A DNA stretch of 64,000 nucleotides from contig CABRNK010000014.1 of NCBI GenBank assembly GCA_902472305.1, forward strand, positions 6,720 through 70,719, given 5' to 3'. Shown here piece by piece: positions 34,755-43,250 of the stretch (the first letter of the stretch is position 1; each line of letters starts with the position of its first letter). Below the pieces are notes generated by a model. That model saw nothing but the letters and a program-made list of their open reading frames with translations. It ran no database searches and was not told the DNA's origin. The position numbers and the translations under genes were made by a program. The DNA is from Hominenteromicrobium sp900549945 (GTDB taxonomy: Bacteria; Bacillota; Clostridia; Oscillospirales; Acutalibacteraceae).

Positions 34755-35411
34755 ATGAAGGATTTTCCCTCGGTGTGGGCGGCGCTTTCCCTGCCGCTCA
34801 TGGCGGCGTTTTTCGCCGTTTATGCGGCGACGCGCCCGCTGGGCGTCTCGCTGTGGCGCTCGGCGGCGAAGTGCGGCGCGACATTCGTGGCTGTGGCGAC
34901 GGCTGTGCTCGGCGCCGTTCTGTACGGCAGCGGCGCCGCGGGCTGGCTGCTTGTGCTGGCGCTCACGCTGTGCTGTGCGGCGGATTTTCTGATCGAGCGC
35001 AGCTTTGCCGCGGGGGTCGCGGTCTTTGGGCTGGCGCACGCCGCGTTCATCGCATATATCCTCGGCGCGGCGCGGCCGGTATGGGCGAGCCTGCCGCTCG
35101 GCCTCGCGCTGTTTCTGGCGGCGGGCATCCTGTTTTACCGGGAGCTTCGGGCGCTCGGCGGCAAGGGGGCGGCGCTGCTGCTCTACCCGGCCGTGCTCGC
35201 CGCCATGACGGCGCTGGCCGCCGCGCTGCCGTTCACGGCGGGGCCGCGGTACGGGGGCTTTGCGCTCGGTGCGGCGGCGTTCGCCGTTTCGGACGTATTC
35301 GTCGCGAAGGACGCGCTTTCCGGCGCGACCGACCGCCAGCGCAACGGCGCGCTTTTGCTCTACTACCTCGCCGTATACGCGATGGCTTTCGTGCAGCTCA
35401 GCAGCGCGTGA
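34755..35411 (+). CDS. Lysoplasmalogenase-like (YhhN family) membrane protein
   Basis: 218-residue protein with about eight short hydrophobic helices and the YhhN-family landmarks LTLCCAADFLIER, FGLAHAAFIAYIL, and late FALGAAAFAVSDVFVAKD. Family members (TMEM86/YhhN) hydrolyse lysoplasmalogens; plasmalogens occur in many anaerobic clostridia, so the role fits. ATG 34755, 11 bases after AGAGAGG. Its 3' end overlaps the convergent SDR gene by 14 bases. Confidence 0.83.
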   Translation: MKDFPSVWAALSLPLMAAFFAVYAATRPLGVSLWRSAAKCGATFVAVATAVLGAVLYGSGAAGWLLVLALTLCCAADFLIERSFAAGVAVFGLAHAAFIAYILGAARPVWASLPLGLALFLAAGILFYRELRALGGKGAALLLYPAVLAAMTALAAALPFTAGPRYGGFALGAAAFAVSDVFVAKDALSGATDRQRNGALLLYYLAVYAMAFVQLSSA

Positions 35412-36159
35412 GCTTCATCAGCAGGGCTTTCGGCAGCACGTGGGCGAGGAAGCGGTAAAATTTGTAGAAGGCGCCCATCGTGCAGACGCTGCGCCCGCGC
35501 AGGCCGGCTGAAAGTGCTTTGCGGGCCATTTTGGCGGGGTCCTGATGCGGCAGCGTGTCGAAGGTGCGGCTTTTGCCGCGCTCGCAGCCCGCGACGGGCA
35601 GGAATTCCGTATCCATCGGGCCGGGGCAGGCGGCGAGCACGTTGATCCCGCGCGGTTTGAGCTCCTCGCGCAGCGCGCGGGAGAAGCTCTGCACATACGC
35701 CTTTGTGGAGCAGTACACGGTCATGCGCGGCGTCGGCGCGAACGATGCGATCGACGAAACATTGAGGATCAGCCCGCCCGCCGCCATATAGGGCAGGCAG
35801 CAGCGCGTCACGGCGGTCAGCGCGCGGCAGTTCAGGTCGACCATGCCGGTCTGGTCGGCAGGGTCGCTTTCGCCGAAATCACACAGCCGCCCGAAGCCCG
35901 CGTTGTTGATGAGCAGCGACACCGCGGGCTTCTGCGCGTCCAGAAGCGATTCAAGGCTCTTGAGGGCGGTGGGGTCGGTGAGGTCGAGCGGCACGGGCAG
36001 CAGCGTTTTGCCCGGAAACTGTGCGGCGAGCGCTTCGAGGCGCTCCCGCCGGCGTGCGATGAGCCAGAAAGCGTCTATGTCGGGGCAGAGTTCGGCGGCG
36101 GCGCGGAGCAGCTCCACGCCGAGGCCCGAGGACGCGCCGGTGATCACGGCGATTTTCAT
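35398..36159 (-). CDS. Short-chain dehydrogenase/reductase
   Basis: 253-residue classical SDR. Cofactor loop TGASSGLG (8-15), NNAGFG, and catalytic Ser...YCSTK (Y-x-x-x-K). Substrate unknown; the group resembles SDRs acting on lipids or keto compounds. AAAAAAGGAG nine bases upstream of the start. The last four codons overlap the end of the convergent lysoplasmalogenase gene. Confidence 0.88.
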   Translation of the reverse strand: MKIAVITGASSGLGVELLRAAAELCPDIDAFWLIARRRERLEALAAQFPGKTLLPVPLDLTDPTALKSLESLLDAQKPAVSLLINNAGFGRLCDFGESDPADQTGMVDLNCRALTAVTRCCLPYMAAGGLILNVSSIASFAPTPRMTVYCSTKAYVQSFSRALREELKPRGINVLAACPGPMDTEFLPVAGCERGKSRTFDTLPHQDPAKMARKALSAGLRGRSVCTMGAFYKFYRFLAHVLPKALLMKLTRC

Positions 36160-36432
36160 CGTGCAGGTCTCCTTTTTTCAGCGGCTTTCCGTCTTACTAT
36201 GGGCTGATTTTGGAAAAAAATACCGCGCCCGTGCGGCGCCGCCGCATATTTGTGTTCCCATTGTACCGCCCGCCGCGTGCGGTGTCAAATTCCTTTTTGT
36301 CCAATTTGTAAATAAATGAAAAAAATCGGGAAAAGACAGTACAAATTTTTGCGAAAGTGTGGTACAATGGCCTTAACACTTTTTGAATTCGCCCGGGCGG
36401 CGGCCCGGCGCGGAGAAAGGATCGGCAAAAAC

Positions 36433-37776
36433 ATGAATACCAGAAAAAGAACATTGGGACGTTTTACCGCGGTCCTGCTCGCCGTTTTTGTGCTTGCAGC
36501 CGCGTTTTGTCTGCCTGCTTCGGCGGCGGAAACGACCTACACGCTGCCGGACACGGGTATGACGGTTACGCTGCCGGAGGGCGCGCAGCTTCTGACCGCG
36601 GATACGCCAGCGGACGACCCGGTCTGGAGCACGGCCCAGGTGCTCGACATCAGCGAGAAGATCAGCGCGCTGAGCGAGGACGGCATCCTCGCCGAGATCT
36701 ATGCGTTCGGCGGCGACTGCGTCATCGCGGTGTCGTCCAAGACCTCCGACTATTCGTCGGCGATTTTTAACCTGAACAACGCCGACGACGAGACGAAGGC
36801 CGACTTCATCGAGCGCATGCAGCCCGCCTCGGCGGACGGGCGCACGGACGGCAGCGTCGAGTGGTACGACCACGAGGCAATCCCGTTTTTCTGCATCGAC
36901 ATCCGCTCCGACGCGGTCGAGGAAGACAGCACGGTGTACGAGCGGCTTTACGGCACGATTTTCGACGGCAAGCTCGTCTCCTTCGACCTCTACAACGGCA
37001 CCGAGGAGATCCCCGAGGAATACGACGCGCTGATGCGGCAGATCGTCGATTCGGCGGTGTTTTCGGAGTTTATGGAGGCCCCGAGCACGGAGCTTACCGC
37101 GGAGGCCATCTGGATGCTCGTGGTGCTCGTGGTGCTGCTCGCGCTGATCATCGCGTTCTTCGTGTACCGCTCGGTCGTGAACCGGCGCGACAAGCGCGAG
37201 AAGCTCGCGATGGCGGACCGCCTCGCCGCGTACCGCCAGTCGAAGCTCGGCCATGAGGACGAGGGCGACGGTGCGCTGCGCTTTGTGAACGAGACGGAGC
37301 ACAGCGACAACGCAATCAAGGTTTTCGCGAATTTTCACGCGTACCGCCGCCACCTGTGGCTGCCGCTCTTTACGATCGTCATCGGGCTCGTCGCGTTCTA
37401 CGTGGTGTGGCAGTCCGGCTCGAGCGACAACTGGTGGATGCTCCTTTTGCTCGGCCTGTGCATTGTGTACAGCGGCTACAAGATCGGCACCGCGAGCACG
37501 ACGGTCACAAAGGCGATGATCCGCTCGTACAGCAAGATGAGAAGCCGCAAGGCCGCCTACTATTTCTACGAGGGCGATTTCCGCATCACGGGCCTGCAGG
37601 CCTCGAACCTGCACCCGTACTTCCAGATTACGCGGATGTACGAGACGAAGGACAGCTTCTACATGTATTTCGGCGAGGAAAACACGTATTTTATCGCGAA
37701 GGACGGCTTCAAGCAGGGCGACGCCACAGAGTTTGCCGCCTTCATGCGCGAAAAGCTCGGCAAGCGCTTTAAGTGA
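36433..37776 (+). CDS. Membrane-anchored protein with signal peptide and YcxB-like C-terminus
   Basis: 447 residues. Cleavable-looking signal peptide (AVLLAVFVLAAAFCLPASAAE), an extracellular ~210-residue domain, a helix IWMLVVLVVLLALIIAFFVYR (about 232-253), a basic segment, two further helices (~310-350), and a C-terminal domain (YYFYEGDFRITG...YFIAKDGFKQGDATEFAAFM) resembling the YcxB-like cytoplasmic fold. Function unknown. Start ATG 36433, 10 bases after AGAAAGGA. A TGG-TACAAT extended -10 lies at 36360-36368. Confidence 0.72.
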   Translation: MNTRKRTLGRFTAVLLAVFVLAAAFCLPASAAETTYTLPDTGMTVTLPEGAQLLTADTPADDPVWSTAQVLDISEKISALSEDGILAEIYAFGGDCVIAVSSKTSDYSSAIFNLNNADDETKADFIERMQPASADGRTDGSVEWYDHEAIPFFCIDIRSDAVEEDSTVYERLYGTIFDGKLVSFDLYNGTEEIPEEYDALMRQIVDSAVFSEFMEAPSTELTAEAIWMLVVLVVLLALIIAFFVYRSVVNRRDKREKLAMADRLAAYRQSKLGHEDEGDGALRFVNETEHSDNAIKVFANFHAYRRHLWLPLFTIVIGLVAFYVVWQSGSSDNWWMLLLLGLCIVYSGYKIGTASTTVTKAMIRSYSKMRSRKAAYYFYEGDFRITGLQASNLHPYFQITRMYETKDSFYMYFGEENTYFIAKDGFKQGDATEFAAFMREKLGKRFK

Positions 37777-37882
37777 CGCGGGCAACAAAATAACAGCAAT
37801 GCACAACAAATAAGGGATGCCGGAGCCGGCCGCAGGTGGTACAATCTGAGGGAAGCCGATTCCGGAGGCAGAGGAGAAAAGC

Positions 37883-38584
37883 ATGATCGGAATTATCGGA
37901 GCAATGGAGATGGAGGTCGCGGGGCTTATCGCCGCGCTGGAAGAGCCGGAGCAGGCCGTGTGCTGCGGCCAGCCGTTTACGAGCGGCAGGCTCGGCGGCG
38001 TGCCGGTTGTCGTCGCGAAATGCGGCGCGGGCAAGGTGAATGCCGCCATGTGCGCGGCGGCGATGGTGCTGCGCTATGCGCCGTCGCTCGTCGTCAGCAC
38101 GGGCGTGGCGGGCGGCATCGGGCCGGATGTGAAAATCGGCGACCTCGTCGTCGCGACGCACGCCGTGCAGTACGACTACGACACGACGGCCATCGGTGAG
38201 CCGCTGGCGGCTGTCGATGTCGGGGGAACGGTGATGGCCGAGCTGCCCACGAGCGAGCGGCACAACGCCATCCTCGCGCAGTATGCCGCCGAGATTTACA
38301 GCGGCGTGCACCGCGGCGTGATCGCGACCGGCGACCGCTTTGTGGCGGATCCCAATTTCTGCGCGGCGCTGCGCGAAGAATTCGGCGCCGTGGCCTGCGA
38401 GATGGAGACCGGCGCGATCGCCCACGTCTGCGCGGCGAACCGCACGGCGTTCTGCGGCCTGCGCGCGATCTCCGACAACGCAAACGACGACGGCAAGGTG
38501 GATTTTCTGACCTTCGCCCGGGATTCGGCTGAAAAATGTATCGCGCTTTTGAAGGCGTCCGCAGCGGCGCTCGAAAATGCGTGA
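37883..38584 (+). CDS. mtnN: 5'-methylthioadenosine/S-adenosylhomocysteine nucleosidase
   Basis: 233-residue nucleoside phosphorylase-fold enzyme that removes adenine from MTA and SAH in methyl-cycle recycling. MIGIIGAMEMEV N-terminus, STGVAGG, CEMETGAIAHV with the catalytic-type Glu and RAISDNAN with the catalytic Asp. Full length. The alpha-galactosidase gene follows after 26 bases, so co-transcription is possible. Confidence 0.93.
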   Translation: MIGIIGAMEMEVAGLIAALEEPEQAVCCGQPFTSGRLGGVPVVVAKCGAGKVNAAMCAAAMVLRYAPSLVVSTGVAGGIGPDVKIGDLVVATHAVQYDYDTTAIGEPLAAVDVGGTVMAELPTSERHNAILAQYAAEIYSGVHRGVIATGDRFVADPNFCAALREEFGAVACEMETGAIAHVCAANRTAFCGLRAISDNANDDGKVDFLTFARDSAEKCIALLKASAAALENA

Positions 38585-38610
38585 CGGAGAACCGGAAAGG
38601 AAAGAAAACT

Positions 38611-39768
38611 ATGCAGAACAAATACCTCGCCATGACGCCGCCGATGGGCTGGAACTCGTGGAACACCTTTACATGGAACATCAACGAAGCGCTCATCTGC
38701 GGCGCGGCCGACGCCCTGTGCGAAAGCGGCCTCAAGGGCAAGGGCTACGAGTACATCGTCGTAGACGACTGCTGGAGCCTCAAGCAGCGCGGCGAAAACG
38801 GCCGCCTCGTCGCCGACCCGGAGAAATTCCCGAACGGCATCAAGGCCGTGGCCGACTACGTGCACGCGAAAGGGCTGAAATTCGGCATTTACTCGTGCTG
38901 CGGCACGCACACCTGCGCGGGCTACCCGGGCAGCTTCGAGCACGAGTTCGACGACGCGGAGCAGTTTGCCGCGTGGGGCGTCGACTACCTCAAGTACGAC
39001 AACTGCTATAAGCCCCAGCACATCGACGGCGAGATCCTCTACAAGCGCATGTCGCTCGCGCTGCGCAATTCGGGGCGCGACATCGTGCTTTCCGCCTGCA
39101 ACTGGGGGCATGAAAACGTGCACAGCTGGGTGCGCGGCTCGGGCGCGCAGCTTTTCCGCTCGACCGGCGACATTCAGGACAACTGGCAGTCCGTGAAAAA
39201 CCTGTTTCTCTCGCAGCTCGACAAGACCGCGTTTTCGGGTCCCTACTGCCACAACGACATCGACATGCTCGTCGTCGGCATGCACGGCGCGAGCAACAAC
39301 GAGTTCATCGGCGCGCTCGGCGCATGCACCGACACGGAGTACCGCACGCATTTCGCGCTCTGGGCCATCATGGGCTCGCCCCTGATGATCGGCTGCGACG
39401 TGCGCAGCATGTCCGCGGCGACGCTCGAAACGCTCGGCAACGACGATTTGATCCGCATCAACCAGGACATTGAGTGCCGCGGGCCGTACTGCATCCGCCA
39501 GTGGAACAACCCGGAGAGCGTGATGGCGCTCGTAAAGCCGCTTTCGGACGGCACGCTCGCGATCTGCTTCGTCAACCTCGGCGATGTGCGGAGCGAAATG
39601 TCGCTGCAGTTCTGGGACATGGGCATCCCCTATGCGGCGAACCGCGGCCTCGAATTTTACAACTGCTACACGAAGCAGAACGAGGGCAAATTTGCGGAGC
39701 GTTACGTCGCGGTGCTCGAGCCGCACGACTCGATGGTATTCATCGCGAAGCCCGTGAAACTGCGCTGA
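38611..39768 (+). CDS. GH27 alpha-galactosidase
   Basis: 385-residue cytoplasmic glycoside hydrolase family 27 enzyme (no signal peptide) that releases alpha-1,6-galactose from raffinose-type or galactomannan oligosaccharides. PPMGWNSWNTF, VDDCW, nucleophile D130 in YLKYDNC, acid/base D218 in HNDIDMLVVG. GGAAAGGAAAG upstream of ATG 38611. Start codon of the next small gene overlaps its stop (TGATG). Confidence 0.92.
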   Translation: MQNKYLAMTPPMGWNSWNTFTWNINEALICGAADALCESGLKGKGYEYIVVDDCWSLKQRGENGRLVADPEKFPNGIKAVADYVHAKGLKFGIYSCCGTHTCAGYPGSFEHEFDDAEQFAAWGVDYLKYDNCYKPQHIDGEILYKRMSLALRNSGRDIVLSACNWGHENVHSWVRGSGAQLFRSTGDIQDNWQSVKNLFLSQLDKTAFSGPYCHNDIDMLVVGMHGASNNEFIGALGACTDTEYRTHFALWAIMGSPLMIGCDVRSMSAATLETLGNDDLIRINQDIECRGPYCIRQWNNPESVMALVKPLSDGTLAICFVNLGDVRSEMSLQFWDMGIPYAANRGLEFYNCYTKQNEGKFAERYVAVLEPHDSMVFIAKPVKLR

Positions 39769-39971
39769 TGGCGGATTACAAGACCTGCCGCACCTGCGGC
39801 GCGCCGCTCGGGGGCGACGACATCGCGATTTACCGCAAGCTCGTCTGGCGCGGCGCGGAGGATTTTCTCTGCATCGCCTGCCTCGCGGATTACTTCCGCT
39901 GCCCGCGGGAGGAGATCGAGAAGCGAATCCGCTACTACCGCGAGAGCGGCGCTTGCACGCTGTTTCGCTGA
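39768..39971 (+). CDS. Small Cys-rich (zinc-ribbon-like) protein
   Basis: 67 residues with two CxxC pairs (C7/C10 and C35/C38) plus C45, consistent with one structural zinc. Overlaps the GH27 stop codon by one base, so translation is coupled. I do not recognise a function. A GC-rich hairpin (39975-39999) without a T-run follows. Confidence 0.7.
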   Translation: MADYKTCRTCGAPLGGDDIAIYRKLVWRGAEDFLCIACLADYFRCPREEIEKRIRYYRESGACTLFR

Positions 39972-40038
39972 CCGGCGGACGGGGCTTTGTCCCGTCCGCT
40001 TCGGCGTGCCGGCAGAAAAAGAAGGAAAGGGAGCGCAC

Positions 40039-40632
40039 ATGAGAATTTACGACCTGTCCAAGGAGCTTTTTTCGTCGGCGGTGTTTCCGGGCGACCCGGC
40101 GCCGGCGAAAACGCCGTTTCTGACGATTTCCGAGACATGCCCGTGCAACCTGACCGTTTTGACGCTCGGCAGCCACAACGGCACGCACATGGATGCGCCG
40201 AAGCATTTCGTGGCGGGCGCGAAGGACATCGCGCAGGTGCCGCTTGAAAAATGCGTCGGCCCGTGTACGGTCGCGCGGTTTGACGGCGTTTTGACGGCGG
40301 CGGACGCGCGCCGGTTCATGGAGGGCGGCGTGCGGCGGCTTTTGATCCGCGGCGAGATTGAGATCACGGTGGAGGCGGCCCAAATGTTTGCAGACGCCGG
40401 GCTGTGGTTTCTCGGCGTGGAGGGCATGACGGTCGGCGGCCCTGAGACCGGCGCCGCCGTGCACCGCGCGCTGCTTTCGGCGGAGATCGCGCTGCTCGAA
40501 TCCGCCGTGCTTTCGGACGTGCCCGCAGGGGAATATTTCCTCTCGTGCGCGCCGCTCAAAATGCAGGGGCTGGACGGCTCGCCCTGCCGCCCGCTGCTGA
40601 TCGACTTCGAAGGGAAAGGAAAACAGACATGA
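40039..40632 (+). CDS. Cyclase/kynurenine-formamidase-family metal hydrolase
   Basis: 197-residue protein of the putative-cyclase family (KynB-like). Metal motif H46-N-G-T-H50-M-D52-A-P-K-H56 fits HxGTHxDxPxHF. Bacterial members hydrolyse N-formylkynurenine or related amides; substrate unknown here. GAAAGGGAG lies upstream of ATG 40039. Overlaps the next gene by four bases (ATGA). Confidence 0.85.
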   Translation: MRIYDLSKELFSSAVFPGDPAPAKTPFLTISETCPCNLTVLTLGSHNGTHMDAPKHFVAGAKDIAQVPLEKCVGPCTVARFDGVLTAADARRFMEGGVRRLLIRGEIEITVEAAQMFADAGLWFLGVEGMTVGGPETGAAVHRALLSAEIALLESAVLSDVPAGEYFLSCAPLKMQGLDGSPCRPLLIDFEGKGKQT

Positions 40633-41480
40633 CCGAATCGATTGTAATTTCGAATTCCGTTTTTATTATTTTGGGCGCGGAGCTGCTCTTTTCGCTCGCC
40701 CTGCCGATTGCGGCGATCATCATCTGGAAGAAAAAGACGGACGCGAGCCTCAGCCCGTTTCTGATGGGCGCGGCGGCGTTCTTCGTCTTTGCGATGGTGC
40801 TCGAGCAGATCATCCACTTCCTCGTGCTCGGCCTGAATTCTGCGGTGTCGGATTTCATTCTGAGCCGCCCGTGGCTCTACGCCGTGTACGGCGGCCTCAT
40901 GGCCGGACTGATGGAGGAGACTGCGCGCTTCCTCGTGTTTAAAACGATGATGCGCAGGAACATCGGCCGCGAAAATGCGGTGACCTACGGCCTCGGCCAC
41001 GGCGGCATCGAGTGCTTCATCATTCTCGGCATGTCGATGATCTCGAATCTCCTGCTCGCCGCCATGTTTAATTCGATGGGCGCCGAGGCGTTCATCGCGC
41101 AGTATTCGCCGGGACAGACCGAGGCGGTCGCGGCGGTGATCGCGGACATCAACGCGGTCGGCCCCGGCACGGCGGCGCTCGCCTGCTTCGAGCGCGCCTG
41201 CTCTCTGGCCCTGCAGGTGGAGCTTTCCGTGCTCGTGTTCGCGGCCGTGCGCCTGAACAAATTCTGGCTGTATCCCGTGAGCATCCTCCTGCACATGGGC
41301 ATCGATTTCTTCGCCGCTTTGTACCAGACCGGCACGCTGACCGCGCTCTGGGCGGTCGAGGTGATGCTCGGCGCGTACGTCGTCGCGCTGTTCTTCGCGG
41401 TGCGCCGCGTCTATAAAAAGCTGCCGCCCGAGGCGCCGACGAAGATGCTCGACCATTTCGGAAGGGTGGTGAAGGGATGA
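40629..41480 (+). CDS. YhfC-family putative intramembrane metalloprotease
   Basis: 283-residue integral membrane protein with about seven helices. Carries LMEETARFLVFK, GLGHGGIECFIILG and a late LLHMGIDFFAAL, the Glu/His pattern of the YhfC/CPBP-like intramembrane protease group. Catalysis and substrates of YhfC are not established. ATGA overlaps join it to the genes on both sides, so cyclase-YhfC-GNAT form one operon. Confidence 0.8.
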   Translation: MTESIVISNSVFIILGAELLFSLALPIAAIIIWKKKTDASLSPFLMGAAAFFVFAMVLEQIIHFLVLGLNSAVSDFILSRPWLYAVYGGLMAGLMEETARFLVFKTMMRRNIGRENAVTYGLGHGGIECFIILGMSMISNLLLAAMFNSMGAEAFIAQYSPGQTEAVAAVIADINAVGPGTAALACFERACSLALQVELSVLVFAAVRLNKFWLYPVSILLHMGIDFFAALYQTGTLTALWAVEVMLGAYVVALFFAVRRVYKKLPPEAPTKMLDHFGRVVKG

Positions 41481-42331
41481 CGTTCGCCGTCGAGGCGCAT
41501 CCGGCGCTGACGCCGGTGCAGTGCGCGGAGGTGGAAGCGCTGCAGCGCGCCGTTTTCGAGGCGGACGGCCTTCACAACGCCGTGTGGCTTTCAAATGAGA
41601 TCAATTTTGACCGCAGCGCGCCCTGCTTCTTTCTGGGGCGGGCGGACGGCGCGCTCGTTTCGTTCCTCTCGCTCTTTCTGCCGGAGCGGCAGGCGGGCGA
41701 GGTGACGGGCTTCACCGCGCCGCAGTCGCGGGGCCGCGGGCATTTCACGGCGCTTCTGAACGAGGCGGCCGCGGTGCTCGGCGGCCTCGGCGTGCCGGAT
41801 TTCCTCTTTGCGCTCGAGCCGCAGGGCGCGCCTGCCGCGGCAGGCCTGCGGGCGCATTTTCCGGCGGCGGCGCACAGCCACACCGAGTGGCGCATGCGCC
41901 GCACGCCGGATTTCGCCCCGCTTCCGGAGGGCTGTACGGCCGTGCCCGTCACGCGCGAAACGCTCGCGGATTTTGCCGCCGTCAGCGCCGAGGTTTACGG
42001 GGAGAACCGCCGGACGGCGGAGGCCGCGCTGACCTCTGCGCTGCGCCGCGCCTATCTCGTGCGGGCAGACGGCGCGCCCGCCGGCATCTTTTCGCTCGCG
42101 GCGGGCGAGGCGCTCACGCTCTGCGGCGTGGCGGTGCCCGAAAAGCTGCGCGGCAGAGGGTACGGAAACGCGGTCGTCCGTGCGGCGCTGAACCTCGCGT
42201 TCGAGGCCGGAAAAGCGCTGGAGCTCGACGTGGATTCCGCAAACCCGCCGGCGCTCGGGCTGTACCGGAAATTCGGCTTCACGCCGGTTTTCGAAGTGCA
42301 GTATTGGCGGCACCCCGTAAAGCGCATTTAG
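41477..42331 (+). CDS. GNAT acetyltransferase with two GNAT-like halves
   Basis: 284 residues. N-terminal half resembles a degenerate GNAT domain (GEVTGFTAPQSRGRGHFTALLNEAAAVL); the C-terminal half has a complete acetyl-CoA site (LCGVAVPEKLRGRGYGNAVVRAALNLAF) and ends SANPPALGLYRKFGFTPVFE. Substrate unknown. Last gene of the cyclase operon; starts within the YhfC stop codon (ATGA). Confidence 0.83.
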   Translation: MTFAVEAHPALTPVQCAEVEALQRAVFEADGLHNAVWLSNEINFDRSAPCFFLGRADGALVSFLSLFLPERQAGEVTGFTAPQSRGRGHFTALLNEAAAVLGGLGVPDFLFALEPQGAPAAAGLRAHFPAAAHSHTEWRMRRTPDFAPLPEGCTAVPVTRETLADFAAVSAEVYGENRRTAEAALTSALRRAYLVRADGAPAGIFSLAAGEALTLCGVAVPEKLRGRGYGNAVVRAALNLAFEAGKALELDVDSANPPALGLYRKFGFTPVFEVQYWRHPVKRI

Positions 42332-42408
42332 CTTGTTGCCGCTTGCGACAAACGGAGCCGCGGCGTGCGGCAGAATTTTATGATTTCATATAAAAACCGC
42401 AAAAACTA

Positions 42409-42437
42409 TTGAAAAACGCCACAAAATCCCGTAAAAT
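42409..42437 (+). promoter_or_regulatory. Promoter of the purE leader transcript
   Basis: TTGAAA (42409-42414), 17-nt spacer, TAAAAT (42432-42437); predicted start ~42444, giving a ~170-nt leader before purE. Confidence 0.75.
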
Positions 42438-42479
42438 AACCTTGTAAATCATTGCGGAAGCAAAACGCGGAGGTGCGGG

Positions 42480-42539
42480 ATGAATTGTCTGATGTGCGGG
42501 TTTTTCATGTCTGCCGCGGGGTTTTGCGGCCAATTTTAA
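42480..42539 (+). CDS. Putative 19-residue leader peptide upstream of purE
   Basis: MNCLMCGFFMSAAGFCGQF, ATG 42480 to TAA 42537-42539, with a strong GGAGGTG (42470-42476) in front. Rich in Phe (4), Cys (3), Met (3) and Gly (3). The frame lies inside a long hairpin, GCAAAAC (42460-42466) / GTTTTGC (42521-42527), and overlaps a competing small hairpin GCCGC/GCGGC (42513-42530); a terminator-like hairpin follows at 42546. The layout is that of a translated attenuator leader; function is inference. Confidence 0.5.
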   Translation: MNCLMCGFFMSAAGFCGQF

Positions 42540-42545
42540 AGCGTA

Positions 42546-42577
42546 AGGCTGTGTGTTTGGCACAGCCTATTTCTTTT
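42546..42577 (+). terminator. Attenuator-like terminator before purE
   Basis: AGGCTGTG / CACAGCCT 8-bp stem with a 7-base loop, then TTTCTTTT (42570-42577). It lies inside the leader, 38 bases upstream of purE, so read-through must be controlled or partial. Confidence 0.72.
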
Positions 42578-42615
42578 GCACGCAGCAGGGCTGCGATTAC
42601 TGGAAGGATTGGTGA

Positions 42616-43122
42616 ATGTTTATGAGCAAGAAAGTTGCCGTGATCATGGGCAGTGACAGCGATTTCCCGACCATGGCGCCGGCCGTCAAGCGCCTGAAGG
42701 GCTTCGGCATCCCGGTGGAGGTCCGCGTGATGAGCGCGCACCGCACGCCGGATGCAGCGGCGGAATTTTCGAAGAATGCGAAGGCCGAGGGCTTCGGCGT
42801 CATCATTGCGGCGGCCGGCAAGGCGGCGCACCTCGGCGGCGTGCTTGCGGCGCACACGACGCTGCCGGTCATCGGCGTCCCGGTGAAGGCCTCCACGCTC
42901 GACGGGCTTGACGCGCTGCTCTCCACCGTGCAGATGCCCTCCGGCATCCCGGTCGCGACGGTCGCGATCGACGGCGCGGACAATGCGGCGATCCTCGCGG
43001 CGCAGATGCTCGCGCTTTCCGACGACGCGCTCGCCGCGCAGCTCGAGCAGATGAAGATCGATATGGAAAAGGGCGTCGAGAAGAAAAACGCGGCGCTGCA
43101 GGAAAAGGTCGCGGCGCTGTAA
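42616..43122 (+). CDS. purE: N5-carboxyaminoimidazole ribonucleotide mutase
   Basis: 168-residue class I PurE (N5-CAIR to CAIR in purine synthesis). VAVIMGSDSDFPTM, MSAHRTPD, AAGKAAHLGGVLAAHTTLPVIGVP and MPSGIPVATVAI are diagnostic. Start ATG 42616 has AAGGA seven bases upstream; an in-frame ATG at 42622 is possible. First gene of the purine cluster. Confidence 0.95.
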   Translation: MFMSKKVAVIMGSDSDFPTMAPAVKRLKGFGIPVEVRVMSAHRTPDAAAEFSKNAKAEGFGVIIAAAGKAAHLGGVLAAHTTLPVIGVPVKASTLDGLDALLSTVQMPSGIPVATVAIDGADNAAILAAQMLALSDDALAAQLEQMKIDMEKGVEKKNAALQEKVAAL

Positions 43123-43144
43123 GGCGGCGATACGGAAGGGCTTA

Positions 43145-43250
43145 GTGTGAAAAATACTTTTTCACACAGCGTTTTGTGCCTTTGCCGCGAGAAGCAAAGC
43201 GGCAATCGACTTCGTCGACCGGCACAAAACAATAAGGAATGGTGATTAAA
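43145..43250 (+). repeat. Structured intergenic element, copy B
   Basis: Second copy of the element at 23696-23799. Hairpin GTGTGAAAA/TTTTCACAC (43145-43167), then a three-way junction closed by a perfect 10-bp pair GTTTTGTGCC (43171-43180) / GGCACAAAAC (43221-43230), with inner stems TTTGC/GCAAA and TCGAC TTC GTCGA. Ends in AAGGAATGGTGATTAAA before the start at 43251. The third stem differs from copy A by a base-pair exchange that preserves pairing. Confidence 0.78.

Noticed and set aside
42438..42615. Purine, ZTP or PRPP riboswitch upstream of purE
   Set aside because: None of the conserved cores of these aptamers is present; leader-ORF attenuation fits better.
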